From positions 1 to 22,519 of the forward strand of contig JAZNPQ010000054.1 of assembly GCA_045589735.1 (NCBI GenBank): DNA of 22,519 bases, in the 5' to 3' direction. Numbering within the stretch: position 1 is the stretch's first letter; each line of letters opens with the position of its first letter. The position numbers and the translations under genes are program-made. The notes beneath the pieces are model-generated. The model was given only the letters and a program-made list of their open reading frames with translations. It was not told where the DNA came from and ran no database searches. This document shows, in pieces, positions 12,948 to 22,498 of the stretch. Origin of the DNA: RGIG3994 sp045589735. Lineage in GTDB: Bacteria; Bacillota; Clostridia; Oscillospirales; CAG-272.

Positions 12948-13634
12948 ATGTCTAATGGATCACTTCGGCATATAGCTTTTATAATGGACGGAAACAGGCG
13001 CTGGGCAGAAGCTCACGGACTTCCAAAAGGGGAAGGACACAGAGCCGGCGTTGAGGCTTTCAGACGAGTCGTTAAGCGGTGCAGCGAGATAGACGAGATC
13101 GAGGCTGTTACCGTATATGCTTTTTCCACTGAAAATTGGAAGCGCCCGAAGAGCGAGGTAACTCTGCTTATGAATATGCTTTATACCCATCTCAGCCGTT
13201 CGGTCGATGAGATGAACGAAAACGGCGTCAGATTCCGAGTTATCGGAGACAAGTCTGCTCTTTCGGAGCGCCTGAAAAACAAGATAGACGAGGTTGAAGA
13301 ATTAACTAAAAACAACCCGAAGCTGCTTAACGTTGCGCTCAACTACGGAGGACGTGACGAGATAGTCAGAGCGTTTAACCGCCTCGCCGAAAGCGGAAAG
13401 AAAAATATTACGGAAGACGATATTTCGTCAGAGCTGTATACGAGCGACTGTCCCGATCCTGACCTTATAGTAAGAACCTCGGGTGAGCTTCGTCTGTCGA
13501 ATTTCCTTATCTGGCAGGCGGCGTATTCGGAATTCTATTTTACAGATATTTTTTGGCCTGATATGAATGCGGAAACGGTGGATGCCGCGATAGCTGCATA
13601 TAAAACGCGCGGTCGGCGCTATGGAGGAGTATAA
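12948..13634 (+). CDS. uppS: Isoprenyl transferase (undecaprenyl diphosphate synthase)
   Basis: This 228-residue cytoplasmic cis-prenyltransferase adds isoprene units to farnesyl diphosphate, making the undecaprenyl diphosphate carrier for wall synthesis. Conserved blocks are HIAFIMDGNRRWA (catalytic Asp14 and substrate-binding Asn and Arg), KGEGHRAG, VYAFSTENWKRP, NVALNYGGRDEIV and DPDLIVRTSGELRLSNFLIWQ followed by AYSEFYF, all in the usual order. It is slightly shorter than the typical 240-250 residues because the C-terminus stops soon after RGRRYGG, which is itself conserved. Its TAA overlaps the ATG of cdsA by one base, so the pair is translationally coupled. Confidence 0.96.
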   Translation: MSNGSLRHIAFIMDGNRRWAEAHGLPKGEGHRAGVEAFRRVVKRCSEIDEIEAVTVYAFSTENWKRPKSEVTLLMNMLYTHLSRSVDEMNENGVRFRVIGDKSALSERLKNKIDEVEELTKNNPKLLNVALNYGGRDEIVRAFNRLAESGKKNITEDDISSELYTSDCPDPDLIVRTSGELRLSNFLIWQAAYSEFYFTDIFWPDMNAETVDAAIAAYKTRGRRYGGV

Positions 13635-14488
13635 TGCTTGTAAGAATAATATCTTCGCTTGTTGGATGTGCAATCATAATACCTGTTCTTGTGTTTTCGG
13701 ATACGTGGGCTTTTCCGATACTTATGGCAGCCATTACTTTCATTTCGGTTTATGAAATGCTCCGCTGCATCGGTGTGCACAAAAGACACTATCTGACTGT
13801 TCCCATATGTATTTTCGGTGCGGCTATGCCTATTGCGGCAAGACTTGCACCGAGACTTACGTGGCTTGATATGGGATTTGCTATGTTGGCAGTATGTGTG
13901 CTTTTTGCGCTGTATCTTCTGACGATATCGTTGTTCTCTCACGGTAAATTCGATATAGAGACGGCGTCAACGGTATTTTTAACGGTTTTCTACATAATAG
14001 GCGGATATACCGCGATTGTAATGCTCCGCGACTTTGAGATAATAGGCAATTATATCTATCTTCTCGTTTTTGTCGGAGCGTGGTTTACCGATATATTTGC
14101 TTATTTTACCGGACGATTTCTCGGAAAGCATAAGCTGATACCCGACATAAGTCCAAAAAAGACGGTTGAAGGAAGTATCGGCGGCATCGTATTTTGCGCA
14201 ATAGCTTATGTGGTTTACGGTTTAGGTCTTAATATATTCTTTGACCTGAAACCAAACTATGCAGTTCTTGCTATAGTCGCCGTATTTGTTTCGTTTGTTG
14301 CTCAAATAGGCGATCTTACGCTGTCTTCTATCAAGCGCAAGTACGGAATAAAGGATTTTGGCAATATTATGCCGGGACACGGCGGACTTCTTGACCGATT
14401 TGATTCGGTGATACCTGTGGCGCTGTTGTTGCTTATCGCGTTTAAGATCGTCGATACTATGGGAATCAACATATTCACTATTTTATAA
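13634..14488 (+). CDS. cdsA: Phosphatidate cytidylyltransferase (CDP-diacylglycerol synthase)
   Basis: This 284-residue integral membrane enzyme joins CTP and phosphatidic acid to give CDP-diacylglycerol for phospholipid synthesis. About seven to eight hydrophobic helices are visible, from residue 4 onward. The C-terminal CDS signature is complete: SSIKRKYGIKDFGN followed by IMPGHGGLLDRFDS (about residues 231-258), which carries the catalytic Asp and His-Gly-Gly. WFTDIFAYFTGR and GKHKLIPDISPKKTVEGSIGG are further conserved elements. A GGAGGAG ribosome site lies inside the end of uppS. CTP need links it to the pyrimidine kinase at the head of the cluster. Confidence 0.96.
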   Translation: MLVRIISSLVGCAIIIPVLVFSDTWAFPILMAAITFISVYEMLRCIGVHKRHYLTVPICIFGAAMPIAARLAPRLTWLDMGFAMLAVCVLFALYLLTISLFSHGKFDIETASTVFLTVFYIIGGYTAIVMLRDFEIIGNYIYLLVFVGAWFTDIFAYFTGRFLGKHKLIPDISPKKTVEGSIGGIVFCAIAYVVYGLGLNIFFDLKPNYAVLAIVAVFVSFVAQIGDLTLSSIKRKYGIKDFGNIMPGHGGLLDRFDSVIPVALLLLIAFKIVDTMGINIFTIL

Positions 14489-14503
14489 AATCAGGGAGAC
14501 CTT

Positions 14504-15658
14504 ATGGAATATAATTACCCCGAGCTGACTCTTTTGGGCTCTACAGGTTCTATAGGAAGACAGGCACTTGAGCTTGCCGAGGCAAAAAATATAAAAGTAA
14601 ATACGCTTTGCGCAAGGTCAAGCGTCGGCACGGTCGAGGCGCAGGCGAGAAGATTTTTGCCAAACTTTTGCGTAATGACCGATGAGAATGCCGCTAAAGA
14701 CTTAAGAGCAAGACTTGTCGACACGGGAATAAAAGTTCTGTCGGGTGAAGAGGGGATGCTTGAGGTTATAAGTCTCACACGCGGAACGGTTCTTAACGCC
14801 GTTATCGGAAGTGCGGGACTAAAACCGACGCTTGAGACAATAACTCAAAAGCGCGATTTGGCTCTTGCAAATAAAGAATCGCTCGTTATGGCAGGAAAGA
14901 CTGTAATGTCACTTGCGCGTGCGAATAAAGTAACGGTGAAGCCTGTTGACAGCGAGCATTCGGCTATCTGGCAGTGCCTTTGCGGCGGCTCTAAAAAAGA
15001 AATAAAGAAGCTTATACTCACAGCTTCGGGCGGTCCGTTTTACGGAATGGGACGCGCCGAGCTTGAAACAAAAACACTTGACGATGCGTTGGCTCATCCC
15101 ACATGGAATATGGGGAAGGCTATTACCATAGACAGCGCGACACTTATGAATAAAGGCTTTGAGGTCATAGAGGCGGCGTATCTTTTTGATGTTTCGGCAA
15201 AAGATATAGACGTACTTATACACCGTGAAAGTATAATTCATTCTATGGTCGAATATATTGATAACAGCGTAATAGCGCAGCTGTCGGTACCCGATATGCG
15301 TATGTGCATAAATTACGCATTGACCTATCCTAACCGTGCAAGCGGAGTCACAAATGAGCTTGATCTTGCAAAGATAGGAAGACTTAATTTCGGATATCCC
15401 GATTACGAGGCTTTCCCATTGCTCAAAAAAGCATATGAAGCTCTTGAACTCGGCGGCGCGCTTCCCGCTGTGCTTCACGCCGCAAACGAAGAGGCGGTCG
15501 GGGCATTTATCGACGGTAAAATAAAGCACCTTACAGATATATCTGACAGCGTGTGCCGCGTTTTTGAGGAGCTTCGTTCATATTCCGAAAGGACTACGCT
15601 TGAGGATGTGTTTGAAGCCGATGCGACAGCAAGGGAGAGACTTCGTTCGATAATATAA
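14504..15658 (+). CDS. dxr: 1-deoxy-D-xylulose 5-phosphate reductoisomerase
   Basis: This 384-residue cytoplasmic enzyme makes 2-C-methyl-D-erythritol 4-phosphate, the first committed step of the MEP isoprenoid pathway, with NADPH and a divalent metal. The NADPH loop GSTGSIG is at residues 12-18. The metal and substrate region VDSEHSAIWQCL gives Asp149, Ser150, Glu151 and His152. The conserved blocks SGGPFYGM, HPTWNMGKAITIDSATLMNK, GFEVIEA and HRESIIHSMVEY follow. The length is normal (about 380-400). GGGAGA precedes the ATG, 15 bases after cdsA. Together with ispG downstream it supplies isoprene units for uppS. Confidence 0.97.
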   Translation: MEYNYPELTLLGSTGSIGRQALELAEAKNIKVNTLCARSSVGTVEAQARRFLPNFCVMTDENAAKDLRARLVDTGIKVLSGEEGMLEVISLTRGTVLNAVIGSAGLKPTLETITQKRDLALANKESLVMAGKTVMSLARANKVTVKPVDSEHSAIWQCLCGGSKKEIKKLILTASGGPFYGMGRAELETKTLDDALAHPTWNMGKAITIDSATLMNKGFEVIEAAYLFDVSAKDIDVLIHRESIIHSMVEYIDNSVIAQLSVPDMRMCINYALTYPNRASGVTNELDLAKIGRLNFGYPDYEAFPLLKKAYEALELGGALPAVLHAANEEAVGAFIDGKIKHLTDISDSVCRVFEELRSYSERTTLEDVFEADATARERLRSII

Positions 15659-15671
15659 ATCAAAAAATGGA

Positions 15672-16826
15672 GTGATCATAATAACAATACTTTATATTAT
15701 ACTTGCACTTTTGCTGTTCGGTGTGCTTATTTTTGTGCACGAGCTCGGACACTATATAGCCGCGAGAGCGTGCGGAGTAAAGGTCCTTGAATTTTCCATC
15801 GGAATGGGACCGACGCTTTTTAAATGGCAGTCGAAAAAAACAGATATAAAATATTCCTTAAGAGCATTGCCTGTCGGTGGCTTCTGCGCTATGGAAGGCG
15901 AAAACGAGCTTGACGAGGACGGAAAAGAGATCGAATCCGAAGAGGATAAGGATCCCCGTTCTTATAAAAACAAGCCTGCGTGGATGAAAATTATTATTCT
16001 CGTAGCAGGACCTCTTATGAATATAATCCTCGGCGTACTTATGACGATAGTGCTTGTTATAGGTTCACGAGGGGAAGACGGAAAAATTTTGGTGGCAACC
16101 AATACGGTTGCCGACTTTACCGAAAACGCGATAAGCCTTGAAACGGGACTTATGGCAAACGATACGGTAGTCAAGGTCGGAAACGTAAATATACACACGG
16201 GAACAGAGCTTGCCTATGAGATATCCATCCAGGGCAAAGAAATTGAAAAATACACACAGTACGTCGGCGAGAACGGTGAAGAGACGGTTGAGCGAGAAGT
16301 CGTAAGTCTTGATCTTACCGTAATTCGTGACGGCAAGGAAGTCGTGCTTGAGGACGTAAAATTTCTCGCGTCTGTCACGGAAGGCTCTGTCTTCGGAAAT
16401 ACAGATTTTCGAGTTTACCGTGACGGTGACGTCACCTTCCTCGATATAGTTAAAAATTCGTGGTACCGTTCGCTGAGCAGCGTAAAAATGGTATGGGATT
16501 CACTGATAGGACTTCTTAGCGGACGCTTTGCACTGTCGTCGGTTTCGGGACCTGTCGGCACTACGCAGGTAATAACACAGGCGGCAAGCGCAGGCTGGTA
16601 TACACTGCTTTATATATTCGTAGTAATTTCAATGAATCTTGGCGTGTTTAATCTGATACCGATACTTCCTCTTGACGGCGGTCACGTGGTTTTTGCATTA
16701 TACGAATTGATAGCGCGAAAGCCCGCACCTAGAAAGCTCAGAGAAGCCTGCCAGATTATCGGCGTCGCGTTGATGTTCGGAATTATGATAGTTGTAACGA
16801 TAAAGGATGTAATAAAGCTATTCTGA
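15672..16826 (+). CDS. rseP: RseP/RasP-type site-2 zinc metalloprotease
   Basis: This intramembrane protease of about 384 residues has a membrane helix with the zinc motif HELGH (His23, Glu24, His27), conserved GMGPTLFKW and LRALPVGGFCAMEGE segments, further helices (about 102-125), a PDZ-like region (about 130-235) and the second active-site motif NLIPILPLDGGH (Asp335). Homologues cleave anti-sigma factors and leftover signal peptides within the membrane. The start is uncertain. The GTG at 15672 gives the length stated but has no separate ribosome site. A GGAG at 15669-15672 is ideally spaced (eight bases) for an ATA at 15681, which would give the typical (M)TILYII N-terminus. It lies between dxr and ispG, two bases before the latter. 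Confidence 0.93.
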   Translation: MIIITILYIILALLLFGVLIFVHELGHYIAARACGVKVLEFSIGMGPTLFKWQSKKTDIKYSLRALPVGGFCAMEGENELDEDGKEIESEEDKDPRSYKNKPAWMKIIILVAGPLMNIILGVLMTIVLVIGSRGEDGKILVATNTVADFTENAISLETGLMANDTVVKVGNVNIHTGTELAYEISIQGKEIEKYTQYVGENGEETVEREVVSLDLTVIRDGKEVVLEDVKFLASVTEGSVFGNTDFRVYRDGDVTFLDIVKNSWYRSLSSVKMVWDSLIGLLSGRFALSSVSGPVGTTQVITQAASAGWYTLLYIFVVISMNLGVFNLIPILPLDGGHVVFALYELIARKPAPRKLREACQIIGVALMFGIMIVVTIKDVIKLF

Positions 16827-16827
16827 T

Positions 16828-17910
16828 ATGGATTATTTAAGAATTAGAAGAAAGACTCGCGAGGTAAGCGTCGGGTCACTCAAAATTGGCGGAGCGTCAA
16901 GACTTACTATACAGTCAATGACAAATACAGACACCACCGACGTGGATGCAACGGTAAAACAACTAAAAGAATTACAGGCGGCGGGCTGCGATATAGCCCG
17001 CCTTGCCGTGCCTACACCCGAGGCGGCAGAAACGGTAGTCTGCGCAAAAAAAGCGGGAATCTTGATGCCGCTTGTCGCGGATATTCATTTTGATTATAAA
17101 ATTGCGCTCAGGTGCGCCGAGCTTGGATTTGATAAGATACGTATAAATCCCGGCAACATAGGCTCTGACGATAAGGTCAGAGAGGTCTGCCGTGCATGCG
17201 CGGAGCGTAATATACCTATAAGAATAGGTGTCAACAGCGGCTCACTTGAAAAGAATATTTTGAGTAAATACGGCTCACCGACACCCGAAGCACTCTGCGA
17301 AAGCGCACTCTACCACGCAGAGCTGCTTGAAAAATTTGCGTTTTCAAATATTGTAGTATCAATAAAAACCACAAACGTACCCGATATGATAGCCGCAAAC
17401 AGATTGCTTGCAGAAAAGACCGACTATCCTATACACCTCGGAGTAACCGAGGCGGGAATTGCCGAAAGAGGAATGCTTCGCTCGGCAGTCGGTATCGGCT
17501 CGCTTCTCTGTGACGGTATCGGTGATACACTTCGTGTTTCCTTAACTGGAGATCCCGTAACCGAGATAACCGCGGCAAAAAAGATAATAAATGCAGTGGG
17601 TATCGACGGAATACGCGGAATGAACATAATAAGCTGTCCGACCTGCGGAAGAACGAAAATAGACCTTATACCTCTCGTTGCAGAATTTGAAGCGGCGGCA
17701 GAAGATGAAGGGCTTACAGACTTACCTATAGATGTGGCTCTTATGGGTTGTGTTGTAAACGGACCGGGTGAAGCGAGAGAAGCCGATATAGGAATTGCAG
17801 GCGGCATAGGTGAAGCACTTATGTTTGAAAAGGGAGAGGTTATTTGTAAGCTCTCCGAGAATGAAATAGTAGAAAAGCTTATAGAACGCATAAAGGAAAA
17901 GTATGTCTAA
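16828..17910 (+). CDS. ispG: 4-hydroxy-3-methylbut-2-enyl diphosphate synthase (flavodoxin or ferredoxin)
   Basis: This 360-residue iron-sulfur enzyme reduces MEcPP to HMBPP in the MEP pathway. The N-terminal TIM barrel shows TIQSMTNTDTTDVDATVKQ and the VADIHFDYKIAL and KIRINPGNIG blocks. The C-terminal domain carries the [4Fe-4S] ligands Cys270 and Cys273 (CPTCGRT) and Cys308, with Glu315, in GCVVNGPGEA. The length is that of the short, bacterial type. The ATG follows the rseP stop by one base with no good ribosome site, so translation is probably coupled to rseP. The last eight bases overlap the polC start. In Bacillus, proS occupies this place before polC. Confidence 0.96.
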   Translation: MDYLRIRRKTREVSVGSLKIGGASRLTIQSMTNTDTTDVDATVKQLKELQAAGCDIARLAVPTPEAAETVVCAKKAGILMPLVADIHFDYKIALRCAELGFDKIRINPGNIGSDDKVREVCRACAERNIPIRIGVNSGSLEKNILSKYGSPTPEALCESALYHAELLEKFAFSNIVVSIKTTNVPDMIAANRLLAEKTDYPIHLGVTEAGIAERGMLRSAVGIGSLLCDGIGDTLRVSLTGDPVTEITAAKKIINAVGIDGIRGMNIISCPTCGRTKIDLIPLVAEFEAAAEDEGLTDLPIDVALMGCVVNGPGEAREADIGIAGGIGEALMFEKGEVICKLSENEIVEKLIERIKEKYV

Positions 17911-20900
17911 AAATTTAGCAGAAGTATTTAACAAATATACGCCGAGCGGAGCTCGGCGCGGCTGGATGGAAGCGGCACAAAGCCTTTCCGTAAGAGCAGA
18001 TAAAGAGCGACGGATCGTTGAAGTGACCGCCGCTTTTTCGGCTATTCTCGAAAAGGACGAGCTTTATGCCGCCGAAAACGATATACGCGACGCATATAAG
18101 CTTAACGCCGTAAAAATACTTCCGAAATATCAAAGTACGCTTCTTAGTGAAAGATATCTTCCCGAAATATTCAAGGAAGCGGCAAACGTTAGAGTCGAGG
18201 TCAGATGCTTTTTTGACGGTTGTCGATATACACTCACAGAGGATAAGCTCACGGTAACCGTTATGTATCCCGAGCAGAGCGTACAGTTTATAGAAAACGG
18301 AAAAACACCGACACTCATACAAAACATAATATACAGCGAATTCGGTGTTAAGCTTGACGTTGAGATACTTCCGAACGAAAGCGGAGTTGCAGAAGAGCCG
18401 AAGTATGACGACAGCTATTACCGCGAGCTTGAGCAGATAGACACACGCCTCAGCGCCGCCAGCCGCGATTACGATATGCGCGCAAGCGAATGCGGAAGGC
18501 AAAAGGAAAATACACCTCAAAAAGACGATCCCGAAGAAGAAAAGCTACCACACGCGGCATCGCTTTTTGAAGCTGCGCCCGAAATACTTAACGATGGTGG
18601 ACTCGTTGCAATAGGTAAATATAGATTTGATATTTCTGAGCCCGAATTTCTGTTAGGCAGTCCGTTTGCGATAACTCCGACGCCTATTTCTACGCTTGAT
18701 GACGGAAAGCGCCACTCGGACGTTGTGGTTATCGGTCAGGTATTTAAATATACCGCTGAGCCAAACCGCGCGGGAGATAAATTCAACGTCACGTTTGCTA
18801 TATTTGACGGAAATGCATCGGTAGAATCAAGAGCCTATTTGACACCCGAGGAGCAAAAAGAGCTTTCCGGTATCGTCCGTCCGGGTGAAGCCGTCGCGCT
18901 TCACGGATACGTAAAGCACGATATGAGAAAGCAACAGCTTGACGAGGATATGACCTTCCACTATACCGATATAGCAAAAATAAAGAAAAAAGAAAGAAAA
19001 GATAACGCCGAGAAAAAGCGCGTTGAGCTTCATTTCCACTCAAACATGTCGGCAATGGACGCAACCGTTCCGCCCGATAAGCTTGTGGGTATCGCGAAAA
19101 AATGGGGAATGCCCGCAGTTGCCATAACAGACCACGGAAACGTCCAAGGCTTCCCGGAAGCCATGATAGCCTCGGAAAAGCAGGATATGAAGGTCATTTA
19201 CGGTATGGAAGCATACTTCGTAAACGATATGGCAAGCGCTCTGTACGGTGAATATAACGGGCAGATAGACGGAGACGCCGTAGTGTTTGATATAGAGACC
19301 ACGGGACTTTCGGCACAGCACTGTAAAATTATAGAGATAGGCGCGGTAAAGATAAGTAAGGGTCTTGTAACCGACAGATTTGACGAATTTGTTGACCCCG
19401 AAATACCGATACCGAAGGAAATAACCGAGCTGACCTCGATAACCGACGAAATGGTTTTGGGCGCAGGGAAGATAAAAGAAGTTCTTCGCCGTTTCCTTGA
19501 TTTTGTCGGAGATAAAATACTTATCGCGCATAACGCGAACTTTGATACGGGATTTATACGTGTCGCCGCCGAGGAATGCGGATATGAATTTAAAAATCCC
19601 TACCTTGATACGCTTGCTCTGTCGAGATTTATAAACACCGACCTCAAGAATCATAAGCTCGACAGCTTACAGAGATATTTCGGACTTGAGGATTTCCACC
19701 ATCACAGAGCAGACGACGACGCCGAAGCGCTCGCGAAAATATTCTTCTGTATGGCGGAAAAGCTTAAAAAGTATAATATAACCGATTACTCAAAGCTTAA
19801 CGCCGAAATGTCGGCAAACTCCGATCCTTTAAATCTTAATACGTATCATCAGATATTGCTTGTAAAGAATAAAGAGGGACTAAAAAACCTCTATAAGCTT
19901 ATCTCAAAGAGTTATTTAAATTATTATAAGCGTTTTCCGAGAATACCGAAGTCCGAGCTTGTAAAGCACAGAGAAGGACTTATAGTGGGCTCTGCGTGTG
20001 AGGCGGGTGAGCTTTACCGCGCGATACTTGACGGTATGCCCGAATCGGATATTGAAAATATAGTCAATTTCTATGACTATCTTGAAATACAGCCGGTCAG
20101 CAACAATCACTTTATGGTGGACGACGGAAAGCTTGGAAGCGACGACGATATACGCGACATAAACAGGCGTATAGTTGAGCTTGGCAAAAAGTATAATAAG
20201 CCGGTCGTTGCCACGTGTGACGCGCATTTTCTTAACGACGAGGACGAGATATTCAGAAAAATACTAATGGCGGGTATGAAATTCAAGGACTCGGATAAGG
20301 ATACGCATCTGTATCTCAGAACGACCGAGGAAATGCTTGAGGAATTTTCGTATCTCGGTGAGGAAACGGCGTACGAGGTGGTCGTTACCAATACTAATAT
20401 CATAGCCGATATGATTGGTGAGGTAAGACCGATACCGAAGGGAACGTACACGCCTAAAATGGAAGGCGCCGAAGAGGAGCTTCAGGAAATGTGCTGGAAT
20501 CGCGCAAGATCAATGTACGGTGACGATCTGCCAAAGCTTGTTTCGGACAGACTTTCAAAGGAGCTTGAATCAATAATAAAGCACGGCTTTGCCGTTCTTT
20601 ACATAATTGCGCAAAGACTTGTAAAATTCAGCGAGGATAACGGATACCTTGTCGGATCACGTGGATCTGTCGGTTCTTCGTTCGTAGCAACAATGGCGGG
20701 TATTTCTGAGGTAAATCCTCTCCCACCGCATTATTGGTGTCCAAAGTGCAGACATAACGAATTTTTCACCGACGGAAAGGTCGGATCGGGCTTTGACCTG
20801 CCCGACAAAAACTGTCCCGAGTGCGGAACGAAAATGAACTGTGACGGACACGATATCCCGTTTGAGACCTTCCTTGGCTTCTACGGTGATAAGTCTCCCG

Positions 20901-22324
20901 ATATAGACCTTAACTTCGCGTCGGGAGAACTTCAGGGTAAGGTTCATAAATACACGGAAGAGCTTTTCGGCTCGCAGAACGTTTTCCGCGCGGGAACGCT
21001 CGGAACGCTTGCCGATAAGACGGCGTACGGCTTTGTTATGAAGTATCTTGAGGAAAAGCAGATAAGCGTCAGCCGCGCCGAGGTTGACAGACTCGTTTCG
21101 GGCTGCGTCGGTGTCAAACGTACGACGGGACAGCACCCCGGCGGTATCATAGTCGTACCGCAGGAATATGAGGTATACGACTTCACCCCCGTACAGCACC
21201 CGGCAGACGACCCGAATTCAAGCATAGTAACGACACACTTCGCGTTCTCGTATCTGCACGATACGATACTTAAGCTTGACGAGCTCGGACACGATATTCC
21301 CGCAAAATATAAGCTGCTCGAAAAGTTCAGCGGAATGGACGTTATGGACGTTCCCATGAACGATAAAGCGGTCTATGAGCTGTTCCAATCGACAAAGCCG
21401 CTTGGAATAACGCCCGAAGCACTTGGCGGAGTACAGGTCGGAACGTTCGGGCTTCCCGAATTCGGAACGGCGTTCGTACAGCCTGTTGTGCTTGAATCAA
21501 AGCCGAAAACATTTGCAGACTTGCTTCAGGTATCGGGACTAACACACGGTACAGACGTGTGGCTCGGTAACGCGCAGGATCTTATCAAAAACGGAATATG
21601 CGACATTTCCAAGGTTATAGGAACACGTGACGGTATCATGCTTGACCTTATACGCTATGGACTTGAAAACGGTATCGCGTTCAAGATAATGGAGTCGGTA
21701 CGTAAGGGTAGGGGACTTACACCCGAATGGATCGAGGAAATGAAGAAGCACGACGTTCCCGATTGGTACATAGAATCTTGTCTTAAAATAAAATACATGT
21801 TCCCGAAGGCACACGCGGCGGCATACGTTATGTCGGCAATACGTGTCGGCTGGTTCAAGGTTCATCTGCCGGTCGCGTTCTATTGCGCGATGTTCACGGC
21901 ATCTGTAACCGATTTTGACGCGGAAACGGCACTGTCGGGAAAGAATTACGTATTCGGAGAGCTGACGAGAATAAAGAAGCTCGGACGAGAAGCGTCGCAG
22001 AAGGAGCAGGGAATGGTATCAACGCTTGAGCTTATGAACGAGTGCCTGGCAAGAGGTATAAAATTCCTGCCCGTAAGCCTTGAAAAGTCGGCGGCAAAGG
22101 AATTCTGGCCCGAAAACGGAGCGATAAGACTTCCGTTCCTCTCCCTTGCGGGACTTGGCGAAACGGCGGCACTCAGAATCATTGAAGAGCGTGAAAAATC
22201 ATCCTTCTTCACGGTCGATGATCTGCAGATACGCGCGGGACTCAACAAGAGCGTTGTCGAAATACTCAGAAAAAACAAAGTCCTCGACGACCTCAGCGAA
22301 ACCGACCAGATCAGCTGGTTTTGA
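17903..22324 (+). CDS. polC: DNA polymerase III alpha subunit, PolC type, with built-in proofreading exonuclease
   Basis: This 1,473-residue replicative polymerase is typical of Gram-positive bacteria. Domains in order are: an N-terminal region (1-230); an OB-fold (about 265-365); a PHP domain interrupted by the exonuclease, with HFH at residues 377-379 and AITDHGNVQGFPEA; a 3'-5' DEDDh exonuclease starting VFDIETTGLS (Asp463, Glu465) and ending HHRADDDAEA; the second PHP part (about 670-830); and the polymerase core. A zinc module has CPKC (946, 949) and CPEC (971, 974). Catalytic aspartates are in SPDIDLNF (Asp1000, Asp1002) and KLDELGHD (Asp1126). HGTDVWLGNAQDLI and MFPKAHAAAYV are also conserved. 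AAAGGA precedes the ATG, which overlaps the ispG stop by eight bases. The length is normal and no frameshift is seen. Confidence 0.98.
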   Translation: MSKNLAEVFNKYTPSGARRGWMEAAQSLSVRADKERRIVEVTAAFSAILEKDELYAAENDIRDAYKLNAVKILPKYQSTLLSERYLPEIFKEAANVRVEVRCFFDGCRYTLTEDKLTVTVMYPEQSVQFIENGKTPTLIQNIIYSEFGVKLDVEILPNESGVAEEPKYDDSYYRELEQIDTRLSAASRDYDMRASECGRQKENTPQKDDPEEEKLPHAASLFEAAPEILNDGGLVAIGKYRFDISEPEFLLGSPFAITPTPISTLDDGKRHSDVVVIGQVFKYTAEPNRAGDKFNVTFAIFDGNASVESRAYLTPEEQKELSGIVRPGEAVALHGYVKHDMRKQQLDEDMTFHYTDIAKIKKKERKDNAEKKRVELHFHSNMSAMDATVPPDKLVGIAKKWGMPAVAITDHGNVQGFPEAMIASEKQDMKVIYGMEAYFVNDMASALYGEYNGQIDGDAVVFDIETTGLSAQHCKIIEIGAVKISKGLVTDRFDEFVDPEIPIPKEITELTSITDEMVLGAGKIKEVLRRFLDFVGDKILIAHNANFDTGFIRVAAEECGYEFKNPYLDTLALSRFINTDLKNHKLDSLQRYFGLEDFHHHRADDDAEALAKIFFCMAEKLKKYNITDYSKLNAEMSANSDPLNLNTYHQILLVKNKEGLKNLYKLISKSYLNYYKRFPRIPKSELVKHREGLIVGSACEAGELYRAILDGMPESDIENIVNFYDYLEIQPVSNNHFMVDDGKLGSDDDIRDINRRIVELGKKYNKPVVATCDAHFLNDEDEIFRKILMAGMKFKDSDKDTHLYLRTTEEMLEEFSYLGEETAYEVVVTNTNIIADMIGEVRPIPKGTYTPKMEGAEEELQEMCWNRARSMYGDDLPKLVSDRLSKELESIIKHGFAVLYIIAQRLVKFSEDNGYLVGSRGSVGSSFVATMAGISEVNPLPPHYWCPKCRHNEFFTDGKVGSGFDLPDKNCPECGTKMNCDGHDIPFETFLGFYGDKSPDIDLNFASGELQGKVHKYTEELFGSQNVFRAGTLGTLADKTAYGFVMKYLEEKQISVSRAEVDRLVSGCVGVKRTTGQHPGGIIVVPQEYEVYDFTPVQHPADDPNSSIVTTHFAFSYLHDTILKLDELGHDIPAKYKLLEKFSGMDVMDVPMNDKAVYELFQSTKPLGITPEALGGVQVGTFGLPEFGTAFVQPVVLESKPKTFADLLQVSGLTHGTDVWLGNAQDLIKNGICDISKVIGTRDGIMLDLIRYGLENGIAFKIMESVRKGRGLTPEWIEEMKKHDVPDWYIESCLKIKYMFPKAHAAAYVMSAIRVGWFKVHLPVAFYCAMFTASVTDFDAETALSGKNYVFGELTRIKKLGREASQKEQGMVSTLELMNECLARGIKFLPVSLEKSAAKEFWPENGAIRLPFLSLAGLGETAALRIIEEREKSSFFTVDDLQIRAGLNKSVVEILRKNKVLDDLSETDQISWF

Positions 22325-22331
22325 CAAAAGC

Positions 22332-22372
22332 AACAAAAAGACGGAATGCGATGCATTCCGTCTTTTTGTTTG
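22332..22372. terminator. Bidirectional terminator shared by polC and tRNA-Val
   Basis: Perfect 18-base arms (22332-22349 and 22353-22370) surround a three-base loop, with outer AACAAAAAG/CTTTTTGTT. It ends polC on the plus strand and begins immediately after the CCA of tRNA-Val on the minus strand. Confidence 0.93.
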
Positions 22373-22447
22373 GTGGAAACAGCAGGGCTCGAACCTGCGA
22401 CCTCACGGATGTGAACCGTGCGCTCTGACCAACTGAGCTATGCTTCC
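22371..22447 (-). tRNA. tRNA-Val (anticodon CAC)
   Basis: The 77-base cloverleaf on the minus strand has an acceptor GGAAGCA paired with TGTTTCC (one G-U), a D-arm GCTC/GAGC, an anticodon stem CACGG/CCGTG with loop TTCACAT (anticodon CAC, plus-strand 22411-22413), and a T-arm GCAGG-TTCGAGC-CCTGC, then A73 and an encoded CCA. It reads GUG valine codons. It has its own promoter and shares its terminator with polC. Confidence 0.96.
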
Positions 22448-22469
22448 CTATTTGGTTTTCGGCTCTAAC

Positions 22470-22498
22470 AGTATAGCACAACTCCTCCAAAATTGCAA
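22470..22498 (-). promoter_or_regulatory. Promoter of tRNA-Val
   Basis: On the minus strand TTGCAA (22498-22493) and TATACT (22475-22470) are separated by 17 bases, 22 bases before the mature tRNA 5' end. Nothing else is seen between here and the right edge. Confidence 0.85.
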
